Origin: Rhododendron vialii
Taxonomy: Eukaryota > Streptophyta > Magnoliopsida > Ericales > Ericaceae
Length of the DNA: 64,000 nt
Assembly (NCBI RefSeq): GCF_030253575.1
Contig: NC_080560.1
Location: 13,368,001 to 13,432,000, forward strand
Reading direction: 5' to 3'
In this document: positions 11,094 to 22,913 of the stretch, one piece after another
Layout: every line of letters begins with the position of its first letter
Numbering within the stretch: position 1 is the stretch's first letter
Position numbers and translations under genes: made by a program
Notes under the pieces: generated by a model
The model's database searches: none
What the model was told of the DNA's origin: nothing
What the model saw: the letters and a program-made list of their open reading frames with translations, nothing else

Positions 11094-11433
11094 ATAATAT
11101 TCTATATAATATGGGATGGGGGTTTTCAAATCCATATATTTTTTACCATAGGATCGGTATATTTGGAAATGACAGGAAAGATTTAAATGATATATTTGGA
11201 AAGGATGGTACAATCATACCTTCTATTTTTCCAAAATCACGGGAAAGATCTATATTTTGGCTAGCTAGAAGGCATACGTTTTGATTATACCTTTTATTTC
11301 CGAATAAACACATTTTTTTCCAAATCTTTTGGTGACTCAAATACCATCATGGTAAACTTATCAAAGGTTGGAACTCAAAAAAGCTAATAAAACCATTTCC
11401 CAAACATAAAACTCTCTCTCTCTCTCTCAAGCA

Positions 11434-11498
11434 ATGTGTCTGTTCAAACGAAACTGTAACACCTCGACTTACCCCGACTTTTAAAAATAAATAAGGTG

Positions 11499-11542
<44 letters not shown>

Positions 11543-14500
11543 GTTAATATAACAGTTAGTGGTCGCTTGCCGTTAAGATTTAGAAAGTATACTAGTTGTG
11601 ACGTAACATTTACAAAAAAAATTAGAATATTTTTCTGCTTATATGTCAATTTTTATTAAGCTTTGCCGATATCGTCTTACCATGTTAAGATCACTGCGAC
11701 ACTAGAATAAGGCACGAATTTCTGCGAGGAGGAGAACCGTGAATTTTTAAACAGAATAATTCGGAAAAGAGTCGGTGTCTTATTATAGGGCGAATCGGAT
11801 AAAAATCCCTAATTAAAAGAATATTCTAGAAAGATATACCTAGATTCTATTAATTATGATTGGATTTTATTAGATTTTATTAGATATTACTAGATATTCT
11901 TAGATTATTCTAGATAATATAAGATTAGATATGATAAGATTCTTCTAGATACACCCTAGATCTTACTAGTTTAGTATAAAAAGCAATGTTTCTACTTTTT
12001 CCACACTACACACGGCACACACAGCACCAGGGAAAAAGAAGAAATAAAAAGAGAGAAGAAGGAGAAGGGAATTAGGAGAACAACAGAGGAAAAGGAAAAA
12101 GAAAAATTAGGAGGCTAGTATTCCTTTCTTTTCTGCCAACAGCACGCACCCACACACACACTTGCACTCACTTTTTATGTTCTCCTTTAAATTCACAAAG
12201 TATAGAAACAGATAGATGGTCTGCAATGGCCTTCAATAAATGATTTTGTAGGATCAGCTCGATTCGGAATTGAATCTACTCATGGATTCGCAAAATTGAT
12301 CATGCATAGTTCATCTCTTAAAATGGTAATCGGGTTCCTTCTAGGGCTGAAACCAAACCGAGCTTCTCACACGACTTGTGACTTGATTTTACTCGTTCTG
12401 TAGCCGGACCGAACTAGAGCTCAAATCCTAGGCTCGGGGTGTGATACCCCGTTAGAGCACCAAAATTAGCTTTGTTTAGCTTAAGTCCTAATTGTCGAAA
12501 ATTAGCTCATGACATTTGTAACTAAGGCATGTAGCCTACTGTCTATTAAATGGACAATGTGTTGTCAATGGAATGTCACTTAGCAATAAATCAAGAAAGT
12601 TTTCCTGTATACACATACACACTCCTCATGCCCCATAGGAATCAACACAATTTATGATGAAGTTCTCGTTAGGAGTTAATAAATTAATCCCAATTCTAGT
12701 ATTTCTGATTGTTTACGTATTATTTTAGGATCCAGTACAGTACGGTAAATCTCGGATGCAAAAGGTGAGTTATGAATTATCCCTGTTACATGAGTTTTTG
12801 TAAAGTTTATGTTTTTAAATTATGGTTATTTAACAATCAAGTTCTTTTGTAGCAAATATACTATGGAATTATGATGTTTTGAACAGTTTATGGAAAAAGG
12901 TATTATCGATACATCCGAACGATGTCCCTGAATCTAGGGGACGTTAAAGATACTAGTTGGAATGATGTTATAAGGGCGGAATGGAAAGGGGCACAGCCGG
13001 GTGTCCAACTGAATTGATCAATTCATGTTATGCGCATTGGGGGTCGCTCCCTCATTACCGGCGGTAATCGTTGGATGGTATCATATTATTGTGTTATGAT
13101 ATGTTATGTTATACACAGAATTGTTTTGGTTACAGCTCAAGCCATAAAAAGCTAAAGTTATGATATTGGTTACAGTTCAAGCCATGAAAAATTGAAGTTA
13201 CGATTCCTATTTTTCTCTGATAAAAAAGATTTTAAAAATTCCATGGTAGGTCGTGTAACTCCGATAATTCATAATCTCACACAAGCAGTGGCTTATGTTA
13301 TTGAAATCTTTCTTTTCAGGTAATCAGGATTAGAAGAGCGGACCGAGTAACAATGTTATTAAGTTTAGTCATGTGACCGGGTATCTAAGCCGTTAAGCTT
13401 GTGTTACGATTTCGTAGTGGAAGGAAAGGAAAAAAAAAAATGTAACGCTCATGTTTCTATTATTGAAAAGAAAAAAATCTAGTGACTTATCTTTTTAGAG
13501 ATCGCTTCCGCAAATGTTAAGTTTATTTGTTGTTATAAAAAAAGTGAAAGAGGGGCAATAGAGGCCTTTGGTGAGACCGACTCACTGGCCGGTCACGACA
13601 TTCAAATCCGTTGGATTTGGGTCGTGACAGAAACCCTATTCGATTCAAAGTGCCAATCGAAGCTAACAAAAATCCCTATGGAAAATCCGACGGAAGAACC
13701 GATAGAGAAATTGTGATGTGTTACGGGGAAGCCATGGAGAAATGCCAATCGGTGTGTTGAAAATCCTAATTAGAAAGATTTCCTGGATTTTTTTTAATCT
13801 TATCAGACTTGAATTTATTGTATTTACAGGTTTGTGTTCAACGACTCTGATTTTGAAGGTGAGTTCTCCCTCTTTCTTTCTCTCACACACACATTCATAC
13901 CAACACAAATTTGCTGACTTTTTTTTTATAGGCAAAATTTTATTAAAAACGGGGAGAGGGAAAAGGGAAATCCAATAAAAAGTTGAACAGTACATCAAAC
14001 TCGCTGACTCTTTGCTTGATTGAATTTTGATAGATAAGTCTAAGTCAATTTGATAGATAATTCTAATATTATCATTTTGCAATTTTCGGAGAAAAAAAAA
14101 AGATGGCCTACTTTTGTGTTGCATTAGTATAGCTTTGTTCCCATTAGTTCGTAATGGCCAAATCTCCATAAGTAGTTTATGGGTAATATGTTCGTGTATT
14201 TTACAATGCCCGAAAATTACAGAGCACGGAATTTGATATTGAGGATTGGAGCTTATACGGTTAATGTTAATTTGAATATAATAGACCTGTGCATTTTAGC
14301 TATTGAATAGAGCTAGCTACTTTGTTTTTTTCCTCTTTCGAAAATGTTGCAGGTTTCAAACTAGCTTCCGCACAAACCGAGAACCAAAATTCAATCCGAG
14401 ACAAAGTCAGGTAAGAAAAAAAATGTTTTCGCTATTCGATTCTTGCTATAATCTATAACTTTAATTCATTTTCTCCTTTTTTAATTAATACTCCGTATGG

Positions 14501-14835
14501 GTTAGTGAATTTTAGACCGGTTAAGTGAATCAACTCGAGACAAGTAGGCATCTCCCTTACCTTTTAGCTTTTGTCTTGAGATTTGAAAGTGAGGCTTGGG
14601 TGTTAGTTTGTAGATGTTGATTAAGGTGTTTTCCCCCTGCATGATAATTATTCTGGAATTGCAAGAGGTTCACATTTTCTAGCACTCTAACAATCTGCGT
14701 TGATTCTACCATTGTAGAGGTAACATGGAAAGAGTAGAAGTGCTTTTGGTGGATGATCCGCATTCCACCACCGATCTTTCTTGCAAAGCACCTATTCTTA
14801 TGAAATTGTGTTGGTATGATCAGATATCCCTTTAG
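11434..14835 (+). pseudogene. Unidentified exon-structured gene split by a solo LTR
   Basis: A start codon at 11434 lies after a CT-rich leader and opens MCLFKRN up to 11454, where a solo LTR begins. Beyond the LTR and one copy of its 5-bp duplication, the same frame continues at 13635 without a stop to about 13753 (a donor GT follows), with segments such as PIEANKNPYGKSDG and REIVMCYGEAMEKC. Phase-compatible candidate exons then follow with AG and GT borders: 13830..13858 (FVFNDSDFE), 14353..14410 (GFKLASAQTENQNS) and 14718..14835, which ends in TAG just before GTAAGT. I do not recognise the protein. The LTR introduces a stop, so the locus as it stands is broken from this start. The exon chain is inferred from splice signals and phase alone. 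Confidence 0.4.
11455..13629. mobile_element. Solo LTR of an LTR retrotransposon (2,175 bp)
   Basis: The segment starts TGTAACACC and ends GGGTCGTGACA, giving TG...CA termini, and is flanked by perfect 5-bp duplications GAAAC at 11450..11454 and 13630..13634. There is no internal domain, primer-binding site or coding region, so this is a solo LTR left by LTR-LTR recombination. A TATA-like TAGTATAAAAAG lies at about 11970, and a (TA)n run at 11502..11537. The length suits a Ty3/gypsy LTR, but the lineage is not settled from sequence alone. Confidence 0.85.
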
Positions 14836-14949
14836 GTAAGTTGCTCTCCTTAACTTTTTTGTTTTGTTTTTGTTTTAATGATATTAGTATGGCTTTCTGT
14901 AGTAGGCCAAGCAAATGGCTCGAGCGGCTTTCGAACGTGATCCAGTACT

Positions 14950-15382
14950 TGACGCGGCGGAATTCACGAAGAGACTAGTTAGCGTACTAGTCCAAACGAG
15001 ATAAACAACTCGTAGCAACGAGCAATTCTTGCGCACAAGAAAGAAAGAGAAAATCTCTGTAATATTATTGATAAAAGTTTAAAAGTCTAATAATTGAATA
15101 GGTTACAGCCCTTTTTATAAGACCCTAACCCTATAAATCCTACTGTAAAAGAAATAATAAATCATGCCAAAACAAGCGGCATTAAATAAAACATATTTCC
15201 TAATTAATTAAAATAAAATCTTAATTCTTGTAGACCAAGAATTCTAATAAAGGCAAAAATCAAAATTAAACCGAATACGGAAAGTTAATAATTCTAACCT
15301 AAATGAAAATATTCCTAGCCAAAATCTTATTCTAAAACAATAAAAATAAAATACAAAAACTCTCCATTTTTGTCCTACATCA
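14950..15382 (-). repeat. 3' LTR of the gag-only element
   Basis: It begins TGACGCGGCGG and ends CCTACATCA on the plus strand. It differs from the other LTR at two sites: AAGAAAGAAAG versus AAGAGAGAAAG, and CAGCCCTTTTT versus CAGCCTTTTTT. The gag frame runs into it before stopping. Confidence 0.9.
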
Positions 15383-16773
15383 GTCTCCTTTTCTTCAAAA
15401 GAACTCGCCCTCGAGTTCTCATTAGAAACTTGCCACCTGCCTTTCCAAATAAATAAATATTTGGAATACTTCAACTTCTCGCTCGTCTTCCAATAAAAGT
15501 ACACTTGCCAAGATAGTTTTTCTGCACACTTCAATTGATTGACAATTTTCACAATACGAGAATTGAGTGAAAACTCAAACTGCTCCAACCCAAGAAAATC
15601 AATAAATTGAACGTCATGCAGAAATTCCAATTTCTCTTTATGTTGATCCATCGCAGAATTAATTGGTACATCATGTATGAATGATGTAGCATTAAGAGAT
15701 CTTGTACAAAATTCACCATTGGGACCACTCATACTTCCGTGTGGCTCACAAGGCTCAATATTAGGGAAGACATCATCATGTCGAGAAATTATAGGTTCTG
15801 ATTTATGACTTTCCTTTTCCTTTGGTTCTCGTACTTGATACAATGTTGCGATATTTTCATCATTGCTTGCAATTACCTCATTGGTTGCACCTCCATCTAA
15901 ATCCAACAGATGTTCGAGCATAGGGGCACTCAAACATTCCTCTTTGCTACCAACTTCTTCATCGCCAGCTTCTTCTTCGTCACCAAGTTCAATCCGATCT
16001 CCCTCCTCTTTTGCAACTTCTTCAACATCTTTGACAATAATGGTTGTATTCTGTTGCTTTGGCCCATATTTTTCCTTCAGTAATTCCTCATAGTTCCAGG
16101 GCAAAAATCTCTCCACCAAAAGTTTTTTAATTCTCAACCATGCATGAATTCGACGCTTGCCCAATCGATCTCTTGACGATTGTAATTTTAACCACCATTG
16201 TAGCGCCGGGCCCGTAAGCTTCAATAATAAAAACCTCCACCTTTGTTCAAAAGGAGTTTTCGTATACTCAAAAAAATCATCAATGTCCAATATCCAATCC
16301 AAACGATCTTCAAAAAATTCAAGACCACTAAATTTTGGCAACTTATTGTAATACCTGAAATTTGCTTGTCGCTTTATCGACTGATAATCATCATGGCCCT
16401 CGAATAACTCGCCTTCAAATTCATTCCTACTATCGTAGTGATAATAAGAATATCCTCCGGAGACGTTTTGGTGAATAGGCTGGTTGCGGGCAAATCCCTC
16501 AACGCGGTTCCTATTCTGGTTAGGAGGTTGGCGATGGGCAAATCCCAACGCGCGATCCTTCTCAACCCTTTCTGGCCTTTGGCGAATTTGTAGAGTCAAC
16601 CCATGCTGTAAATCACGGATCTCTGCAAACTGAGTGCGAGTATCTTGACGGATTTCGGCTAACTAAGTGCTTCGATCCTGCATTTGTGTTCGGGTATCCT
16701 CCATCATCTTCCTTAGGTCAGTAAGCCCACGACCAACGTCAATGGGTGTGTCTTCAACTTTGTTTGGTGCCAT
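15244..16773 (-). pseudogene. Gag-like protein of the TR-GAG element, with a premature stop
   Basis: The frame starts at ATG 16773 (MAPNKVEDTPIDVGRG) and meets an in-frame TAG at 16665..16663, after which it stays open for more than 450 codons to 15244. The part after the stop has a central gag domain with KLPKFSG, DWILDIDDFFEY, FEQRWRFLLLKLTGPALQWW and ERFLPWNYEELL, the core of the plant Retrotrans_gag domain. An acidic region and a C-terminal segment encoded partly by the LTR follow. No zinc knuckle is visible. The stop could make this copy inactive, or a downstream ATG (16599) could give a slightly shorter gag. Without pol this protein could only support packaging. Confidence 0.8.
15384..15397 (-). 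promoter_or_regulatory. Polypurine tract
   Basis: GAAGAAAAGGAGA on the minus strand lies directly before the 3' LTR, where the plus-strand DNA primer of an LTR retrotransposon is expected. Confidence 0.7.
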
Positions 16774-16791
16774 CGAACCAGGCAAAGCCTT

Positions 16792-16803
16792 GCTCTGATA
16801 CCA
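16792..16803 (-). promoter_or_regulatory. Primer-binding site for initiator Met-tRNA
   Basis: On the minus strand TGGTATCAGAGC lies 2 nt after the 5' LTR. It is the standard complement of the 3' end of plant initiator methionine tRNA used by many LTR retrotransposons, and it fixes the element's orientation. Confidence 0.85.
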
Positions 16804-16805
16804 CT

Positions 16806-17238
16806 TGACGCGGCGGAATTCACGAAGAGACTAGTTAGCGTACTAGTCCAAACGAGATAAACAACTCGTAGCAACGAGCAATTCTTGCGCACAAGAGAGA
16901 AAGAGAAAATCTCTGTAATATTATTGATAAAAGTTTAAAAGTCTAATAATTGAATAGGTTACAGCCTTTTTTATAAGACCCTAACCCTATAAATCCTACT
17001 GTAAAAGAAATAATAAATCATGCCAAAACAAGCGGCATTAAATAAAACATATTTCCTAATTAATTAAAATAAAATCTTAATTCTTGTAGACCAAGAATTC
17101 TAATAAAGGCAAAAATCAAAATTAAACCGAATACGGAAAGTTAATAATTCTAACCTAAATGAAAATATTCCTAGCCAAAATCTTATTCTAAAACAATAAA
17201 AATAAAATACAAAAACTCTCCATTTTTGTCCTACATCA
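16806..17238 (-). repeat. 5' LTR of the gag-only element
   Basis: This is the partner of 14950..15382 at two differences in 433 bp. It lies upstream of the primer-binding site on the minus strand. Confidence 0.9.
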
Positions 17239-17244
17239 GTATTC

Positions 17245-17905
17245 CTTTCAACTCCAAGACATCTTTCTTTGGACGTTCGGATCAGCAACCGTAGCCGAGG
17301 GTCTCTGATAGCCGAGGGTCTCGATAATTACTACGTCCTTTAACGCTCCATTCCCTGCACCTGCTCGGGTGGAAGATACGTTCGTTTGGATAGCTGCCGA
17401 AGGTCACATAACATGCTCGGTTCTGAGTGGAGCGTGGCCGACGATCCAGCCTGTTGGCGATTAGAACAGCGGCCGTGGGAATGATGATAGTCGTGATGTC
17501 ATCCAAACAGTTAAGAGGATAATGATGGGGGCACGTGAAGGTGCCAGCTCATCATGAAAACGGTTGCAAAACCCTAAACATGATGCAACAGTGACATCAG
17601 CCGACGCGTGTTGAGCGTTGGTGCAATCTTGGAGATCAAGCTAAGGGTTTCCTATAAATATCCCATTATGCCTACTTGGAAGAGGTACGCTCAAACAAAA
17701 CCTGAGCTCCCAATCCCTAACTCTTCCTTGCAAGCAAACTGACTCTTACACCGGAGGGCCATCCCGGAGAACCTCCGGCGTAGTCTCTTAGTCGTGCTTC
17801 GTTTTGCAGGACTGAGCAAGGGGCTAGGAGCTAATTTCGAACCAACATTGAGAAAGTACGAACCATCCGGAACGGAGCCCCCACACTTTCGCTGTTAATG
17901 TTGAC
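17245..17905 (+). repeat. Possible LTR fragment of another retrotransposon
   Basis: The stretch is richer in G+C than its surroundings and has a promoter-like TCCTATAAATATCCC at about 17650. It is followed by a CCGGAGGGCCATCCCGGAG-like leader and an ATCCGGAACGGAGCCCC motif, features seen in LTR U3/R regions. Termini are not defined. The gag-only element sits beside it. Confidence 0.35.
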
Positions 17906-17955
17906 ATACTCTGGCTTTGAGTTAATGTAAGTGTTACCGACAAAATTTGTTGCAG

Positions 17956-18013
17956 TGCTTAAAGCTCAGTCGAAGCATGCTTTCATTTTGGAAAGGCGAA
18001 GCAAGGATTACAG
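17956..18013 (+). other. Candidate orphan exon
   Basis: A 58-bp segment bounded by TTGCAG and GTGTAA reads LKAQSKHAFILERRSKDYR in one frame. It could belong to the unidentified gene that starts near 11434, but the phase does not join the last exon I can see there. I do not recognise it. Confidence 0.2.
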
Positions 18014-18984
18014 GTGTAAAAGTCGTTGTAACTGATAAAAAAAATCTTCTTTGATGTAGTTTTGTTAACTTTGGGTTCCTAATGTACTCAAAGGTACTTA
18101 ATTTTTGGGTTTCTTTGTTAAGAGTATTGATTATATCATGGGTTTTGTTTGTTACATGCAGATGTTGTTATTTAGATAATTGACTTCTATGCCAGCTTTT
18201 ACATCTTTTTAATTTACTTAATCCCTTTTTGCATTTGTGTATTGCATTGGCTAGACCTCTACACCCATTTTATCAGTATGGGACGGTTGTGTAAGTCTAG
18301 GTTTAATACGTACCTCAACTCCAACCACACGTATTATATAGATGTTTTCTTCCTTGGTTGCATTCCATTGTACGGGAAGTTGCTCCTTTGTTTAAAAGAA
18401 TGAATTTGTTGGATGATTAAAGGACAAAAAGGTTAGATGGTTGGTGACTAAGAGGTACTATGTCATTTCTCATTAGTTGTGAACATGCCATATGCACCAT
18501 GCCAAAAAACCAGAGATCAACTTAATGTTTTCCTCTTCATTTGATAATAGTTATGTACAAAGAACTAAATGTTTCAAGCAGAAAAAGGAGGGAGTAAAGT
18601 GAGAAATAAATTGTACACTTGATGCACCATTACTATATATGATTCTATTTCAGACTTCGTTTTCCTTGTAGGACCTCTGAAATTCAAGTTTTTTTTTCAT
18701 GTTGTGTTACTCTAATGGGTGGATGATTTATATGGTTGACCAATTTTTATTTTTATTTTTCTGTTCTTAAACAGAAGTACTAAAGTTCTAGCAAAAGGGA
18801 TTATAAAATTGTGTGTTCTTTTATTTGCTGATTCAAGTTAAACAGGTCAATGAATATACTTAGGTTATTATTTTTCGCATAATTGGATTCGTTGAGCAGG
18901 AGTTGATATATTGCATGCGAGTCCATAATTTATTTACATGTGCTGATCGTTTGAGCCATGCCTTCAGGCACGAACATTCGCTAG
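18014..18984. other. Non-coding stretch without clear features
   Basis: AT-rich sequence with no supported gene. Near 18955-18982 a small hairpin (TGCCT-TC-AGGCA) followed by CTAG resembles a Helitron 3' end, but I could not find a matching 5' end. Confidence 0.3.
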
Positions 18985-19385
18985 CTTACTACTATTTCAA
19001 AGCAAAATTCCCATCAAATTGGACTTGTTTTTTTCTTAACTATCATACCTCTCCCCCACTTAGTTTATCCCTCATTCTATTCTGATAGAATAAAAATAAT
19101 TTATTATGTCTTTTAATCGGTTCAAGAACGTAAGATGACCCTATAAAGAAGGTGTGTCTTTGAGGTTCCGAAACATTTTAAAGTAGGAGAATCCCTTTCA
19201 AGCCGTTGCTAAATCCATGGGCCAACAAGAGACATTTTTCCCTTCCAAGTTCGATGAAAGAACACGCATTGAAAGAGATTCACCTCGTAATTGATAGTAA
19301 TACTTTTTATAAGCGATTGGAATGTTGTTTGATAAATCTCGATTAGTTATATCAAACGAAGTCTTAAAATAAGTTAAAACTCAAT
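18985..19385. repeat. Dispersed repeat R1, copy 2
   Basis: It shares ordered blocks with 6690..7205 and 57405..58140, including GCAAAATTCCCATCAAATTG, TTTTAATCGGTTCAAG and a GGGCCAACAAGAGACAT-like stretch. It lies just upstream of the MED7 promoter region. Confidence 0.6.
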
Positions 19386-19670
19386 AATTTAACAATGACA
19401 GAACTCTAAAGAAAAAGATTGACAATTATAGTACTCCAAATTGTAGTATCTGCCACGAAAATCCCCCTCCTTTCTTGCTGAAAGTGTATTAATCCAAAAC
19501 CTCAGGAGACCAGTGTAATTTATCTTAACAGTTCCGTTTTTCATTCTTCAACACTCTTCGGCCTCCTGATTCTCTCTCTCTCTCTCTCTCTCCGTTTCAG
19601 ATGGTTTCGAAGTCGCTTCGCTTTGCTCTGATTCGTGCGATTGTGCTTACGTAAGGGTTTGTGATTTCCA

Positions 19671-22600
19671 ATGGCGGCTACAGCTACTTACCCGCCTCCA
19701 CCACCATATTACAAGTTGTACAAGGACTACATTCAAAACCCTAACTCCGCTCCGGAACCTCCTCCTCCTATTGAAGGCACTTACGTCCTCTTTGGTGCCA
19801 ATTACACTGTGAGATTCTAACCCTTTTCTCGTTCCAATCTTACTAAGGGTGCGTTTCGGCTAAACTTGTAGTCCCTTTAGTTGGAGTAGTTGTTTGGATA
19901 TCCTAGTTCATGATAATGCGTGGAATGGGTCATGTCTTTCTCTTTGAATGCAAAGGCGGAGAGTGGCTGATGAGCCCGGGTGACAGCCCTTCCCAAGTTT
20001 CATGATTTTAATGGAATTATAGTAGTTTTTGTGGGAAACTTGAAATATGAACTAGTTCGCTCACCCAACATTGTTTCGAACAATCCAAGTCTTGGCCAAC
20101 CTAGAGTTTTTGTTTGTGATGCTATTCTGCCTTCTAAAGTGGATAGGGATGCACAAGATTTTATACGGTTATAATTATAGATGACTTTATCTTAGTAATT
20201 GAATAGGTGGATTGAAAATATATATGATAATCCTTTTGATAGTACTTTTACAATTTGTACTGGCAAAAAGAATATTGGCTTTTCATATGTGATAAAAAAA
20301 ACAAATAAATTATGTTCGCCGACCCAACCTTGAATTTCTGCATCCATCCCTGTTTGAATGTCATTGGTGTTCGTTAATTGGTGTTAACAATTGAGGTTCA
20401 TATTGAATCCTTATTTTGCCGATATGATTTTGTTGCCCCTAAAGTTGAAGATGAATGATTTTCTGAAACTTTCTCTCGTTTGGTCGCTGTTTTAAGATTT
20501 GCTTCCAGAATAGTATTTTTTTTGGTAGAAAAGGAACAGATAAGATTAAGTAAGAGTTCTTACAAAACAGGGGGGAAAAACCCCTTGAGCATTATCCATA
20601 AGTAAATTAGTACCTTTCAAGTTAATCTACCTACTTTTTTCCGAATTTTTGAAAATAATCCTTCCAGTAGGGTACCTACCTTTGACCGCAAAATATGTTT
20701 GCATTTTGGATGTAGACGGATGATGTGCTTCCAAGCTTGGAAGAACAAGGAGTCCGTCAGTTGTATCCTACGGGACCTAATATTGGTATGTTTCCACTTC
20801 TTCAACTTTATGTAGCTAAGAATTTTGTTATATGTTGCTTCCCTGCAGGTATATTGTTGTGTGACCTGTCATATGATGTCAAATTAGTTCTTTAAAGTTT
20901 GCTGATTTTTTGAAACTCAAGAGTAGAAGTCTGCTTCCTTTGTATGTATGATAAAGGATATATCTTCGATTCCTAGTACCCTGTGAGTGTTAGTAATGTC
21001 GTATGAAACTGTGTTATTTGTTGATATTTCCAATAAAGGTTCTTTTTCGGGATCATTAGAGATAGAGAAAATCTCATCCTCTTGAAACTTTGCTGATAGG
21101 GTTCTTTTTCTTGAAGACATTTTTATCATTTTGTTTGTGAGCGTGTTGATGATGGCTTGCTAATAAATACTTTGTTCCACAAGCTTTGGTGGCTTATTAA
21201 TCCCGTTTCAGGGTAGTCACTTGCCCCCAAAAAAGAAGAAGAAAGGTTCAATCGTAGTCACTTTGTGCAAATAATTCAAAGAGGTTTGGTCTCGGTTTAT
21301 TACTCCTATCACCCTTAATTGTTGAGATCTAGCAGTGATGAATGCCCTTTCTTTCAACTTGTGCAGTGATGAGTTTATAAAGAGATCTGTCTTTGGATGA
21401 TGAATATATATTTTTCTATTAAGAAAACAATAATAATAGATTTTTCGAGCCTGAAGTTACAGAGCAAGTACTATTTGGATCCTATTACTTCGAGAGGCTT
21501 CCAAGTATATTGTTCCAAATATTTGATCCATCTTTGTGGGAAGTAGGGCGACCTGGGTGAGAGTGTGTTTGAATTGTGGTACTGGGGAATTAAAAAGTTG
21601 TATTCTTTAAGCTGGGATGACGACTTTTTATGTATGAGGCTGCGTTTCAAGTTTATGCAGTGCAAGAGGCCAAGTGAGAAAAGATTAAATTGAGATCTTA
21701 TATGCTATTTGGCAACATTTCATTTTATTATCTTTTGAAGCACGCAAGGTTGTCATCTTGTTATTCTTGTAACATCGTCGACAACCTATTCATTAGCATA
21801 AGCACACAAGGTTGTCATCTTGTTATTCTTGGAACATCATCGACAACCTATTCATTAGCATCCCTTACCTTTGGTGCGTTACATGAACATTCCGGTCTCT
21901 CTCAGATTTCAAGAACGAACTGAGATCACTTAACAGAGATCTCCAGCTGCATATTTTGGAGCTTGCTGATGTTCTTGTAGAGCGGCCATCTCAATATGCG
22001 AGGAGGGTAGAAGACATTTCTCTGATATTCAAGAACTTACATCACCTTTTGAATTCACTGCGTCCTCACCAGGTAGAATTTTCCTAAAATTCTTCATTGG
22101 TTCTTAGCATGAATTCACTCCAGTTCACGATGTAGTTTTCAGTTCCTTTACCTCACTTTCCTGCCTTTTTCATGAATTCTCTTTCTGCAGGGCAGAGCAA
22201 CTCTAATTCACCTACTAGAATCTCAGATACAGCGTCGTAAACAAGCTGTGGAGGATATTAAGCGGTATGGTTCCGTTACTCTTATTGAGGTTTTCAGAGA
22301 GTCATTGAAATGAAATCTTTAACTTAAGGTTATGTAACATTTGAAAATGTTGTCTTGGAAATGCTTATTTGCTTCTGCAGTTTAGCTAAAGCAACTTGTA
22401 AAGTCTAAATATCCTAGCGTGTGAAAGAAATATACCAGGAAATTCAAATATATTGGCGTGTTCCCGTGCCTTTGACATGGAATTTGGCACATCCAACATT
22501 TCATTTCATCTCAAACGTACATCAGACAACCAGACTGAAATATATGTAACATAGATTAGATCTGTGGCGACAAAGCTTTAGGACCAATTGATGGATTAGA

Positions 22601-22913
22601 AGCATCCATTCACAAAGATGTTGCAAGTTGCAATGTTATTGTCGGCCAACATTGACAGTCACAGGCAAACTGATACTTAAGATTCATGTATTTTATAAAC
22701 CTCTGAACTAAGAAGAAGAACAATGTGGCAACTGTCTTCGGTAACTAGTAGCTAAATTATTAACCTTAAATCTCCATAGAAATGAATCCAATTCAACTGT
22801 TGGCAGTGGTGTTCATTCTAATATTGATGTTTGTTTCCCTTGCTTTGTCTAGGAGGAGAGAAGAAGCGCAGAAACTGCTCAAGGAGGCTCTTGGAACATT
22901 GGATGGCCATTAG
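19671..22913 (+). CDS. MED7: Mediator complex subunit 7 (MED7)
   Basis: There are five exons: 19671..19808, 20716..20785, 21906..22072, 22191..22264 and 22853..22913. All introns are GT-AG and all phases join, giving 510 nt and 169 residues, the usual length for plant MED7. The N-terminus is MAATATYPPPPPYYKLYKDY with PEPPPPIEGTYVLFG, the conserved proline-rich motif. The middle has LPSLEEQGVRQLYP and the C-terminal part is helical, including ERPSQYARRVEDISLIFKNL, LIHLLESQIQRRKQA and a KEALGTLDGH end. MED7 is part of the Mediator middle module and forms a hinge with MED21 that links transcription factors to RNA polymerase II. A TC-rich leader at 19574-19591 precedes the start. Intron 1 holds a LINE 3' tail and intron 2 a 62-bp tandem duplication. 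There are no coding lesions. Confidence 0.95.
20516..20612 (-). mobile_element. LINE 3'-end remnant in MED7 intron 1
   Basis: On the minus strand the segment contains TTACTTATGGATAATGCTCA and ends in a poly-A run (T run on plus at 20516..20523). The same tail, attached to a longer LINE body, lies in intron 1 of the second MED7 copy at about 62743-63000. The insertion therefore probably predates the duplication. Confidence 0.6.
21743..21866. repeat. 62-bp tandem duplication in MED7 intron 2
   Basis: CAAGGTTGTCATCTTGTTAT begins at 21745 and again at 21807, and both units end in TCGACAACCTATTCATTAGCA-like sequence. The copies differ at only a few positions, so the duplication looks recent. Confidence 0.8.

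Larger units (their letters stand above)
14950..17238 (-). mobile_element. Gag-only non-autonomous LTR retrotransposon (TR-GAG type)
   Basis: Two 433-bp LTRs (14950..15382 and 16806..17238), each TG...CA, enclose a 1.42-kb internal region. I see only two substitutions between them. The flanks are GTACT and GTATT, a 5-bp target duplication with one mismatch. On the minus strand the primer-binding site follows the 5' LTR (16806..17238) and a polypurine tract precedes the 3' LTR. The internal region has a gag-related frame but no protease, reverse transcriptase or integrase. This matches the described TR-GAG class, which must use enzymes from an autonomous partner. Confidence 0.9.

Noticed and set aside
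13663..14169. 168-codon minus-strand open frame
   Set aside because: No recognisable domain, and it lies antisense to the better-supported exon candidates on the plus strand.
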